Source: a bacterium
GTDB lineage: Bacteria > UBP14 > UBA6098 > JAFGQG01
DNA: 29,842 nucleotides
Assembly: GCA_016930435.1 (NCBI GenBank)
Contig: JAFGGQ010000092.1
Span: 1 to 29,842, forward strand
Reading direction: 5' to 3'
In this document: piece by piece, positions 16,340 to 23,940 of the stretch
How positions within the stretch are numbered: position 1 is the stretch's first letter
Layout: the number at the start of each line of letters is the position of its first letter
Program-made: the position numbers and the translations under genes
The notes under the pieces: model-generated
What the model was told of the DNA's origin: nothing
Seen by the model: the letters and a program-made list of their open reading frames with translations, nothing else
Database searches by the model: none

Positions 16340-17743
16340 ATGAATCAGCACGACCTTTATGACCTTTTGCCGGTTTTCTTTCAAAATCTGGCGGTTTCGC
16401 ATTACGGGAGGAGGCTTAAGGCACGGCGCTACACACCGGTATATTTCGAGACCCTTCGTTCTCTTGAACTGAGCGCTGCCTTGGGTTCCGAAGAGGTTCG
16501 GGATTATCAGCTCCGGGAACTCCGCAAACTGCTTCAGCATTGTTATAGAACGGTCCCTTATTACCGGGAGTCATTTGACAATTGTGGATTTGAACCCGGT
16601 GATCTGAAGTGCCTGGAGGATTTAAGGCGATTACCCAGAATAGATAAGGAGACCGTTCGGCTCAGGGGATCAGAGCTCATCTCAAGCCATTACACGCGCA
16701 ACCGGCTTATCCATTATAAGACCAGCGGCACAACGGGCACCCCTATAGATATTTATGCCGACCGTGAGGCTATTGCCAGGAAGTATGCTTTTATATGGCA
16801 TTTCAGGAATATGCATGGAGTTCAGAGGGGTGAACCCTATTTATCGTTTTCTGGCCGGCTACTGGTTCCCCTGAGACAGTCCGCTCCGCCCTTTTGGCGT
16901 GAAAATTACACCGATAACCAGACCCTTTTTTCTACCATTCATCTCTCTGAAAATAATCTTTTCTATTACGTGGAAAGAATAAATAAAAAACCCTATTCCT
17001 ATATCTCGGGATATCCGTCGGCGATCTTTTTAGTAGCAGATTATATCAACCGTAATAGTATCGAGTTAAAGTATTATCCCAGGGTTATTTTCCCTTCCAG
17101 CGAGACCCTCCTTCCGGGCTGGCGGGAAGCTATAGAAAAAGCCTTTCGTTGTCCGGTAGCCGACCTTTATGGCCAGGTGGAGACCGTTTCCCAGATTGTT
17201 CAGTGTGAAAATATGAACTACCATATCCAGGAGAAATTCGGCATCGTTGATCTGGATCTTAGTGATGAAACGGAGGAATACTGGGAAGGGGAAATGGTCT
17301 GTACCGGGTTATTGAATTATGCCATGCCCCTGATCAATTATCGTACCGGTGATTTCGCCAGGCTCTATAAGCATTTTGAATGTCCATGTGGGCGGTCCGG
17401 CCGGGTTGCGATGGAAATATCCGGCCGTAAAGATGACTTCATAATTACCCCGGAAGGGAACAAGGTTGGCCGAATGAGCGTAATCATCAAGAAGGCCCCC
17501 CACCTGAAAGAATGCCAGGTTGTTCAGATCAGCGCTGACACGTTGCGGATAAACGTAGTCAAGGACGATTATTACTGCGGGGCTGACGAGCAGCGGTTAT
17601 TAGACGTTTTCAGGAATTTCCTGGGTTCCGGTATGAAATTCGAGGTTCAATATATGGATCGTATCCCCCGGGGGAAGAACGGGAAGTTTAAGGTTTGTAT
17701 TTGTGAAGTAAAAGATGCCGGTTTTTCAGAATCCAGTTCTTAA
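16340..17743 (+). CDS. CapK/PaaK-like adenylate-forming enzyme (phenylacetate--CoA ligase family)
   Basis: 467 residues of the ANL superfamily, in the branch annotated as phenylacetate-CoA ligase or CapK. The ATP-binding P-loop is TSGTTGTP (128-135). The acceptor-side motif YGQVETVSQ and the later INYRTGDFARL with an arginine in RIPRGKNGKFK (near the C-terminus) match the family's A5, A7-A8 and A10 motifs, so it looks catalytically intact. PaaK proper makes phenylacetyl-CoA, but CapK-type members occur in capsule and exopolysaccharide loci, where they may activate an acyl or amino-acid group to decorate the glycan; that role is an inference. A lone + strand gene, it diverges from the heparinase-like gene and ends four bases from the stop of the polymerase on the other strand. 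Confidence 0.85.
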   Translation: MNQHDLYDLLPVFFQNLAVSHYGRRLKARRYTPVYFETLRSLELSAALGSEEVRDYQLRELRKLLQHCYRTVPYYRESFDNCGFEPGDLKCLEDLRRLPRIDKETVRLRGSELISSHYTRNRLIHYKTSGTTGTPIDIYADREAIARKYAFIWHFRNMHGVQRGEPYLSFSGRLLVPLRQSAPPFWRENYTDNQTLFSTIHLSENNLFYYVERINKKPYSYISGYPSAIFLVADYINRNSIELKYYPRVIFPSSETLLPGWREAIEKAFRCPVADLYGQVETVSQIVQCENMNYHIQEKFGIVDLDLSDETEEYWEGEMVCTGLLNYAMPLINYRTGDFARLYKHFECPCGRSGRVAMEISGRKDDFIITPEGNKVGRMSVIIKKAPHLKECQVVQISADTLRINVVKDDYYCGADEQRLLDVFRNFLGSGMKFEVQYMDRIPRGKNGKFKVCICEVKDAGFSESSS

Positions 17744-17747
17744 AATA

Positions 17748-19112
17748 TTATTCCGACAAAGCAAGTGATTGTTGATTTTCCCCATGGATCACTTTTATCA
17801 TTCCCAGGCCAAGCCCCAGAAATACCCAGAAGTAAGGCTGTATCGTAAAAATATGATAAAAAAGCCCATGGATTACAAATACTAAAAAGCAACAGAAAAA
17901 GGCTACCTGAATATTCCGGTAATCCGATCGCCTAGTTTCAATTATTCCCTTTTTAATGACTACAAAGGCTTTTATAAGGAACCATAGGATCAGAACAAAT
18001 CCAATTATACCCAATTCTGCAAGAACAGTGATGATCCAGTTATGGGAGATCTTAACCAAACCGGGATCTCCCCCCCACTTGTAGATAAAATAGTTTTTGG
18101 CGAACCCTCCCTCACCAATTCCAAACAAAAAGTTACTTTTAATCATTTCCCAACCAGTTCTAATCATGTTAACCCTAAACTGCAAAGAATAGCTTAGTTT
18201 ATAAGTTCTTAACAACTTTAATCTTTCCATGAAATATTCGCTGGTAAGAACAAATGCTAACAGGGCTATTGGAATTGGGACAATATATTTGAGGTATTTT
18301 TTATTAAGGTAGAATGTAAATATAAACAATACTATTATAAAAGTCAGCAAACTTGATCTGGAGAAGGTTAATGAGAATGCCATTGCCCATAAAAGCATTA
18401 TGGATAGGAGCAGGATTTTTATTGACTTCTTGGAACTATTCAGGAAGAGTACCATCCCCAGAAGCAGGTTTAAGGAAAGGAATCGGGCAAAGATATTGGG
18501 ATCCACAAAATATCCTTCTACCCGGCTTTCGGTTAGTAATGCTGAAGCGGATAGCTGGCTCTGGAACAATCCTATAATCGAAAAAACAGTAGCAAGTATA
18601 AATAGGGCACCAATTAATTTAAGGAGATCCCGGTAAACCTCGATGTTTCGATAAATTATCATGAATAAAATAAAGAACATCCCGATTCGAAAAAGATCAA
18701 TGACTGCTCTACCCGTATCCGGTGAATATATTATGGAGAGACCCTGCCAGCAAATATAACAGAATGCTGACAATGTAACAGGAGTTAAGTAAGCCTTTAG
18801 GTTAGAGTTTTTGAGATCACTGTATATCGCCATCAAAAAAGTTATTACAAGAAGGATTCCGAAAATGCTGTATTTTAAATAATCCACTCCTCTGTTGCCG
18901 GAACCCTCCATCAAAGGCAATAGTAGTACCAATAAAAATACCCTGTATTCACCGGGAAGGACCATAAAAACGCACAATACTATCAGGCTTATCATACCAA
19001 GTGCCCACTCGTAGTTTTTCAGGTATAGAAGAATAATTGCTGATATTACTATCAATAATACCAATCCTAATAACCAGACGTTGAGTTTTCCTTTTAATTT
19101 TAAGATTTCCAT
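17748..19112 (-). CDS. O-antigen polymerase/ligase-family membrane protein (Wzy/WaaL-like)
   Basis: 454 residues, very hydrophobic, with about ten to twelve membrane helices. The family signature lies in the C-terminal third: FGIGEGGFAKN, then a periplasmic loop ending in SHNWIITVLAELGIIGF. That pattern is shared by Wzy polymerases and WaaL ligases, which join lipid-linked repeat units or transfer them to an acceptor. SLTFSRSSLL in the middle is also typical. The class is clear, but polymerase and ligase cannot be told apart by sequence; the wzx gene directly upstream favours a Wzy role. Its first 13 bases overlap wzx. The coding DNA is visibly AT-rich compared with sucC (the line from 18301 has 14 G or C in 60 bases). 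Confidence 0.82.
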   Translation of the reverse strand: MEILKLKGKLNVWLLGLVLLIVISAIILLYLKNYEWALGMISLIVLCVFMVLPGEYRVFLLVLLLPLMEGSGNRGVDYLKYSIFGILLVITFLMAIYSDLKNSNLKAYLTPVTLSAFCYICWQGLSIIYSPDTGRAVIDLFRIGMFFILFMIIYRNIEVYRDLLKLIGALFILATVFSIIGLFQSQLSASALLTESRVEGYFVDPNIFARFLSLNLLLGMVLFLNSSKKSIKILLLSIMLLWAMAFSLTFSRSSLLTFIIVLFIFTFYLNKKYLKYIVPIPIALLAFVLTSEYFMERLKLLRTYKLSYSLQFRVNMIRTGWEMIKSNFLFGIGEGGFAKNYFIYKWGGDPGLVKISHNWIITVLAELGIIGFVLILWFLIKAFVVIKKGIIETRRSDYRNIQVAFFCCFLVFVIHGLFYHIFTIQPYFWVFLGLGLGMIKVIHGENQQSLALSE

Positions 19113-20608
19113 TCCCAGAACCGAAAAAAGCTTTTAATTAAACTTACTATTATCCTTATTTCTGACTTGCTTACTCCCTTAACCGCTATTAGCGTTGATC
19201 CATAGACTAAAATCCCGGCGCCTGTTCCAAGGACAATGCTTAGTAAGTTGTTATCCAAAAATTTATTTAGCAGAAATATTCCGATTCCCATTAGAACCGA
19301 GGCCATGCAGGCTTTAAGAATTTCTTCCCAGGGGAAAGACCATTTTAGGATTCCCTTTACTCGCCAATAAAAGCACAGAAACATTACTATGTTACTGAGA
19401 AGATAGGCAAAGCCTGCACCCATAAAACCCCAGTATTTTATGAGAAAGATAGATAGTATGATATTAAATATCGAGATTAATGCAACCATCAATCCCATTT
19501 CCCTGGTGCGATGCTTGAGCAAATATCCAAATTGCAGATATTGTGTAAATCCGAAGAAAAAAACGGCGAGTAGTACTACCGGTATCACCCGGTGCCCATT
19601 AAGATAATCTTCAGGCGTAAGAAGTATAATAATGTTCTTCGACAAAACCCCGATCCCAACGACGATTGGTAAACAGATCTTTACATAGTATCCACTCACG
19701 GTCCTGATCAAAGAACGTGTGGCTTCATCCCCTTCCTTTTCCCATACTGCTGTGATTATAGGAGCGGCAGCGAACATTAATACAGAAAAGAATAAGGTCA
19801 ATGATTGCTCTGACAGGGCATGAGGAATAGAATAAAAACTTACTTCTGCACTTGATCTGAAAAACTTGATTATGAAACGGTTGGAAACATTCAAAAACCA
19901 AAGGGAAGCAGTGGATAGCATCAAGGGATAGCCATAGAAGCTGAATTCCTTCACTATCGGAAGAGAGAATTGGTTTTTCCGGAAAACTTTATCACTTGCT
20001 AATTCACGGTACATCAGGGGTATTAAAAATGCAATAATTATAATATGGCCAATCAAAATAGAAGCAATTTCCCGGTAAAAAAGGGCAATTAATACAGATA
20101 ATACAATACGCAACAGATTATAGAGTATTTTATATTTAGTAAACAGTGCGCTACGCCGGCTTGCCCTGAAGATCAATATAAAAAATTCTGAAAGGGAGAA
20201 GAAGAAAAAGAAGGCAATACCCAGGAACATAAGCTTATTCATCCGGGAAGAAAGAAAGTAAGGGGAAATAAAAAAGTTAAATGCCGTAAACAGGATAACC
20301 AACAGCCCCAGATGTAAAAGCATTGTAGCAAAGATGTTGGTATAAAAAAGGCTTCCTCCTTGCTCAATCTCATATTTTGGGAAAAACCTTACGGCAACTT
20401 TTTCCAGCCAGCGCATACTAAAAATACACAGAAACATGGTTGTCGAATATATCAGAATAAAATCACCATAGTCACTTGGATTAAAGAGCGCAGTAAAAGC
20501 GGGTACTGCTATGATCGCAGCAAGCCCCGTAACCAAGCGTCCTGGCAGATAACGACTGGCATCCCGACCGATGTTTTTTAAAAGGGTTCGCTCAACAGGA
20601 TTTGACAT
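19100..20608 (-). CDS. wzx: Wzx-type lipid-linked oligosaccharide flippase
   Basis: 502 residues with about 12-14 hydrophobic helices, matching the polysaccharide-exporter members of the MOP superfamily. The opening ASRYLPGRLVTGLAAIIAVP, followed by FNPSDYGDFILIYS, is characteristic of these flippases, which move undecaprenyl-linked repeat units across the inner membrane. An AAGGGA ribosome binding site lies eleven bases before the ATG. The 103 bases between it and the epimerase gene contain a promoter-like element, so it may be transcribed both from the degT promoter and from its own. It is AT-rich, like the polymerase gene with which it overlaps, and these two may have been acquired together. 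Confidence 0.88.
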   Translation of the reverse strand: MSNPVERTLLKNIGRDASRYLPGRLVTGLAAIIAVPAFTALFNPSDYGDFILIYSTTMFLCIFSMRWLEKVAVRFFPKYEIEQGGSLFYTNIFATMLLHLGLLVILFTAFNFFISPYFLSSRMNKLMFLGIAFFFFFSLSEFFILIFRASRRSALFTKYKILYNLLRIVLSVLIALFYREIASILIGHIIIIAFLIPLMYRELASDKVFRKNQFSLPIVKEFSFYGYPLMLSTASLWFLNVSNRFIIKFFRSSAEVSFYSIPHALSEQSLTLFFSVLMFAAAPIITAVWEKEGDEATRSLIRTVSGYYVKICLPIVVGIGVLSKNIIILLTPEDYLNGHRVIPVVLLAVFFFGFTQYLQFGYLLKHRTREMGLMVALISIFNIILSIFLIKYWGFMGAGFAYLLSNIVMFLCFYWRVKGILKWSFPWEEILKACMASVLMGIGIFLLNKFLDNNLLSIVLGTGAGILVYGSTLIAVKGVSKSEIRIIVSLIKSFFRFWEWKS

Positions 20609-20666
20609 AAAATTGAATTCCCTTGGCTTTGACTAATATAACATATTTGTTAAGATTTATTACCCC

Positions 20667-20694
20667 ACAATAATAAACTCTTGATAAGGCTCAA
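20667..20694 (-). promoter_or_regulatory. Putative internal promoter before wzx
   Basis: On the - strand, TTGAGC (20694-20689), 16 bases, TATTGT (20672-20667), about 60 bases before the wzx start. It uses the same -10 hexamer and spacer as the putative heparinase promoter. Confidence 0.3.
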
Positions 20695-20711
20695 TGGTCT
20701 TTTGAAAGACC

Positions 20712-21788
20712 TCAATAGAACTCATTAATCAATTCTTTGATCCTAACGCTTGTTTTTATTTGAGAATCACCGTGCAAATCCTGGGAAGATTTATTCCCTT
20801 TCATGTCCATAAAAATTTGAGGTAACTGGTTTAGCTCGGATAGGACTAAACGATTGGCTCCAGAGGCAAGCATCTCCACCCACTCCGATTCGGCTCTTAA
20901 CACCAGACATGGCACTTTCAGCCAGAATGCCTCTTTCTGAACACCGCCGGAATCGGTCAGGATCGCCTCCGCATTCTTCTCCAATACAAGCATATCCAGG
21001 TAACTCACCGGATCGATAAGCCGAAGCCGGGCCCCTAAAATAGACCCAAGTCCGTACTTGTTGATATAGTACCTGGTCCGGGGATGAATGGGATAATAAA
21101 CTATTTTATCGAGTTTTTGGACATTTGTCAATATATTAGCCAGAATTTTAGGGTCGTTTGTATTCTCCGCACGATGCATCGTGAGCAGATAATAATCCCC
21201 TGGTTTCAGTTGCAACCGATTCAAAATGTCTGACCGGGCCTCTGCAATGGGCAGGCAGTGTTCCAGGCTTTCGGACATAACATCGCCCACAAGATGAACC
21301 CCTTCCTCCAGGCCCTCCGCCCGGAGATTGTTCACCGAGGTGGGGGTGGGGCAGAACAGCAGATCGGAGAGATGATCCGTCAATACCCGGTTGATCTCTT
21401 CCGGCATCAGGCGGTTGAAGGAACGCAAACCAGCTTCCACATGGGCTATGGGTATCTGCATTTTGCTTGCTGCAAGAGCTCCCGCAAGCGTGGAATTAGT
21501 GTCCCCGAAAACGACCATCAAGTCGGGTTTCTCAAACAACAATACATCCTCGATACGCTTCAACATTAAACCGGTCTGCGCACCATGGGCCAGTGAACCT
21601 ACTTCCAGATTGTAATCCGGCACCGGCAGCTCCAACTCCCGAAAGAAGATGTTCGAGAGCTCGTCATCATAGTGCTGACCGGTATGAACCAGTATCTCCT
21701 GATGGTTCTCCCTCAGTGCGCGGGATAGAGGGAATAATTTAACGAATTGCGGCCGGGCACCTACCAGTGATATTATTCGCATACTCAT
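20712..21788 (-). CDS. UDP-N-acetylglucosamine 2-epimerase family (WecB/WbpI-like)
   Basis: 358 residues, full length. This non-hydrolysing, GT-B-like epimerase inverts C2 of UDP-GlcNAc or of UDP-diacetylated glucuronic acid to make a manno-configured sugar for surface glycans. Family motifs are complete: GARPQFVKLFPL, HTGQHYD, FGDTNSTLAGALAA, HVEAGLRSF with PEEINR, TMHRAENT, PIHPRT and LTDSGGVQKEA. Thus the catalytic acids and histidine of the family appear present. The start codon lies inside the last codons of the aminotransferase gene (4-base overlap); a second ATG two codons in, MRI, is an equally good start. Pairing with a WbpE-type aminotransferase suggests a WbpI-like substrate rather than plain UDP-GlcNAc, but that is an inference. 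Confidence 0.93.
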   Translation of the reverse strand: MSMRIISLVGARPQFVKLFPLSRALRENHQEILVHTGQHYDDELSNIFFRELELPVPDYNLEVGSLAHGAQTGLMLKRIEDVLLFEKPDLMVVFGDTNSTLAGALAASKMQIPIAHVEAGLRSFNRLMPEEINRVLTDHLSDLLFCPTPTSVNNLRAEGLEEGVHLVGDVMSESLEHCLPIAEARSDILNRLQLKPGDYYLLTMHRAENTNDPKILANILTNVQKLDKIVYYPIHPRTRYYINKYGLGSILGARLRLIDPVSYLDMLVLEKNAEAILTDSGGVQKEAFWLKVPCLVLRAESEWVEMLASGANRLVLSELNQLPQIFMDMKGNKSSQDLHGDSQIKTSVRIKELINEFY

Positions 21789-22903
21789 CTTGCCGCTTTG
21801 GTCACTACTTGCCGGATCACATCACAGACTTCATCCTGCTGAGAATGGGTCAATTCCGGGTAGATTGGCAGGGATATCACCTCTGCCGCTGCTTTTTCGG
21901 TTTCGGGGAGGCTGCCCGGGCCATAACCCAGATAAGCGTAAGGTTCCTGACGGTGAACGGGAAGAGGGTAATAGATTGAACAACCGATCTGGTTCTCTTC
22001 CAGCGCCTTTATAACCCGGTCGCGCAAACCCTTCACCCGGATCGTATATTGATGGTAAATGTGGTAATTATAGTCTTTCTCAACCGGTATCTCCACCCCT
22101 TTTAAATCTCCCAGTAGTTGATTGTAATAAGCCGCATTTTCCCGGCGTTTCTCGTTCCAATCGTCCAGGTATTTCAACTTGACATCCAGGAGAGCTGCCT
22201 GAATGGGGTCCAGGCGGCTGTTGAAGCCCAGAAAATGATGGAAATATCTCTGTTTACTGCCGTGTACCCGCAGCATAGCGATGGTCTCTACCAGGTCCTC
22301 CCGGATGGTGGTGATCAATCCGCCGTCACCGGCGGCGCCAAGGTTTTTACTGGGGAAGAAGGAGAATGCCCCGGTATCCCCGAGTGCTCCCGCGCGTTTG
22401 CCCTTGTATCGAGCCCCGATAGCCTGGCAGGCATCCTCAATTACTACCATATCATACTTTTTTGCAAGAGTGTTCAAGGCATCCATATCCGCGCATTGAC
22501 CATACAGGTGTACCGGCATAAGGGCTTTGGTTTTGGGGGTTATCTTCTGGGGGACCTTGGACGGATCCATGTTGTAGGTCACCGGATCAATATCCACGAA
22601 TACCGGCACCGCTCCGATATTGGACACGGCCTCGGCAGTGGCGAAAAAGGTGAAAGCGGTAGTGATCACTTCATCTCCGGGACCTACTCCACAGGCCTTC
22701 AGCGAAAGGATCAGGGCATCCGTCCCTGAAGCCACCCCCAGCGCCGCCTTGGCATCACAATAACGTGCAATGTTATGCTCGAATGACTCTAACACCGGCC
22801 CGAACACGTAGCGGCCACTCGCTAATACACCTACCACCGCCGCCTCCAATTCATTCCCGATCTGCTTATATTGACCTGTCAAGTCTAATAAAGGTACTGC
22901 CAT
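21785..22903 (-). CDS. DegT/DnrJ/EryC1/StrS-family nucleotide-sugar aminotransferase (WbpE-like)
   Basis: 372 residues, full length. These PLP enzymes transfer an amino group to keto nucleotide sugars. The N-terminus VPLLDLTGQY is typical, followed by VASGTDALILSL, the phosphate-binding region, and VIEDACQAIGARYKG with the Asp that contacts the pyridine nitrogen. The PLP Lys is Lys186 in FSFFPSKNLGA. The AFTFFATAEA segment and the fold order match WbpE/WlbC-like members, which act on UDP-3-keto-GlcNAc-uronate, although the family is too broad for a firm substrate. It is the first gene of the - strand unit with the epimerase, wzx and the polymerase. AAGGGA precedes its ATG, and an operator-like palindrome lies just upstream. 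Confidence 0.92.
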   Translation of the reverse strand: MAVPLLDLTGQYKQIGNELEAAVVGVLASGRYVFGPVLESFEHNIARYCDAKAALGVASGTDALILSLKACGVGPGDEVITTAFTFFATAEAVSNIGAVPVFVDIDPVTYNMDPSKVPQKITPKTKALMPVHLYGQCADMDALNTLAKKYDMVVIEDACQAIGARYKGKRAGALGDTGAFSFFPSKNLGAAGDGGLITTIREDLVETIAMLRVHGSKQRYFHHFLGFNSRLDPIQAALLDVKLKYLDDWNEKRRENAAYYNQLLGDLKGVEIPVEKDYNYHIYHQYTIRVKGLRDRVIKALEENQIGCSIYYPLPVHRQEPYAYLGYGPGSLPETEKAAAEVISLPIYPELTHSQQDEVCDVIRQVVTKAAR

Positions 22904-22935
22904 TTTGAGTCTCCCTTGGTCATAATTTCTTAATA

Positions 22936-22963
22936 TTTATAATTGTCATTTGAATCGATTCAT
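22936..22963 (-). promoter_or_regulatory. Putative promoter of the degT polysaccharide unit
   Basis: On the - strand, ATGAAT (22963-22958), 16 bases, TATAAA (22941-22936), 33 bases before the start codon. The -35 box is weak (three of six), which would fit a regulated promoter. It overlaps the palindrome described next. Confidence 0.3.
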
Positions 22964-22969
22964 GTCATT
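22944..22969. promoter_or_regulatory. Operator-like palindrome between direct repeats
   Basis: A perfect 12-base palindrome, TGAATCGATTCA (22951-22962), is flanked on both sides without a gap by the 7-base direct repeat TGTCATT (22944-22950 and 22963-22969). It overlaps the putative -35 box and spacer of the degT promoter. Symmetry, repeats and position suit binding by a dimeric regulator, but I know no regulator for this site. Confidence 0.4.
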
Positions 22970-23009
22970 CATTTATAAATCCCCGGCATATCTATCATGC
23001 AATCCGTTA

Positions 23010-23810
23010 TTAATCCTTGCCCTTTCCGTTAAAAGCAGGCCCCTGTTTTTCGATGATGGCGTAGGCATTATGATTGTGAATGGATTCCATATTCTCGGCC
23101 TCCACCCGAAACCAGGTAATACGGGAATCCTTACCGAGCCGCTCGGAGATGGCGCGTACCACATCCTCCACGAAGCGGGGATTAAGATACGCCTGCTCGG
23201 TAACCTCCTTTTCATCATCTCTTTTAAGTACGGAGTAGATAGGAGCGCTGGCGGCTCCCTCCGCCCATTCGATCAACTCCTCAAGCCAGATGAACTGCTC
23301 ACTGCGCACCTTTAGGGTAACATAACCACGCTGATTGTGAGCCCCGAACCGGCTGAGCTCCTTGGAACACGGACAAAGTGTGGTAATAGGAACCCTTACT
23401 CCCAACAAGAAATCATAATGGTCTTCCTTCAGTGAACCCTCGAAAATAGCCTCATAATCCACATAACCGGATGCCTTTGTCACCGGCGCCCTCTTCTCAC
23501 AGAAGTATGGGAAAACCATTTCCAGGTGGGCGCATTCAGCATCGAAAACCTCCTGCATGTGCCTAAGGATAGGTTCCAGCTCCTTATAGGTCACCTCACC
23601 CCGGAACCCGTTTAGTATCTCCACGAAACGGCTCATGTGCGTGCCCCTTAACTCCCCAGGCAGATCTACGAACATGGAAACCTGGGCAACGGTGTTCTGA
23701 TGCCCATGTTCACGGTCCAATACGCTGATCGGATAGCGGAGCCCCCGAATGCCAACCTTGTTGATCGGAATCCGGTAAGAAGGTCGCTCTTTTTGAATAT
23801 CCTTGGCCAT
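23010..23810 (-). CDS. folE2: GTP cyclohydrolase FolE2 (GTP cyclohydrolase I, type IB)
   Basis: 266 residues, usual length for FolE2. It converts GTP to 7,8-dihydroneopterin triphosphate, the first step towards tetrahydrofolate and also the route to queuosine. FolE2 replaces the zinc enzyme FolE in many bacteria and accepts various metals. Family motifs are the RGTHMSRF segment (55-62) and TTLCPCSKELS (143-153), whose Cys pair (146, 148) includes the metal-binding Cys; SRFGAHNQRG follows. It is a single - strand gene: its own putative promoter faces away from the HIT-leu unit, and 106 bases separate its stop from degT. It does not appear to be in an operon with other folate genes. Confidence 0.95.
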   Translation of the reverse strand: MAKDIQKERPSYRIPINKVGIRGLRYPISVLDREHGHQNTVAQVSMFVDLPGELRGTHMSRFVEILNGFRGEVTYKELEPILRHMQEVFDAECAHLEMVFPYFCEKRAPVTKASGYVDYEAIFEGSLKEDHYDFLLGVRVPITTLCPCSKELSRFGAHNQRGYVTLKVRSEQFIWLEELIEWAEGAASAPIYSVLKRDDEKEVTEQAYLNPRFVEDVVRAISERLGKDSRITWFRVEAENMESIHNHNAYAIIEKQGPAFNGKGKD

Positions 23811-23823
23811 AATAAAGTCTCAA

Positions 23824-23851
23824 AATATAAACATCCCTGTTGTTAAGTCAA
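23824..23851 (-). promoter_or_regulatory. Putative promoter of folE2
   Basis: On the - strand, TTGACT (23851-23846), 16 bases, TATATT (23829-23824), followed by TTG, 13 bases before the start codon. The leader would be very short. It is back to back with the HIT promoter. Confidence 0.35.
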
Positions 23852-23861
23852 TATATTTTCA

Positions 23862-23889
23862 TTGACAGAGCACTGCAATTTGCTAAATT
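23862..23889 (+). promoter_or_regulatory. Putative promoter of the HIT-leuCD-acc unit
   Basis: A perfect TTGACA (23862-23867), 16 bases, TAAATT (23884-23889). The -10 region also reads TAAATTTG (23884-23891), which fits the Bacteroidetes-type TAnnTTTG box with ATTG 19 bases upstream. The start codon is 51 bases on. This is the best promoter-like site in the window. Confidence 0.5.
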
Positions 23890-23940
23890 TGGATATAAGC
23901 TGAGGCAATCGAGCCCGTAACCCGAGGAGTTCGACCAAGG

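Noticed and set aside
20696-20711. GGTCTT-TTGA-AAGACC hairpin directly after the epimerase stop, flanked by TCAAT on each side
   Set aside because: It fits a terminator by position, but no T-run follows on the - strand and a promoter-like element partly overlaps it, so I do not call a terminator or a small mobile element.
22118-22729. A 203-codon open frame on the + strand
   Set aside because: It lies antisense inside the degT aminotransferase, which has all family motifs including the PLP lysine. No start signal or recognisable domain supports it.
11962-22903. The polysaccharide locus as a mobile island
   Set aside because: No integrase, transposase, tRNA target or flanking direct repeats are visible; odd composition alone is not enough.
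23901-23940. A GAGTTCGACC stretch resembling a tRNA T-arm
   Set aside because: No acceptor stem, D-arm or anticodon arm can be drawn around it; the segment is better explained as the leader and ribosome binding site of the HIT gene.
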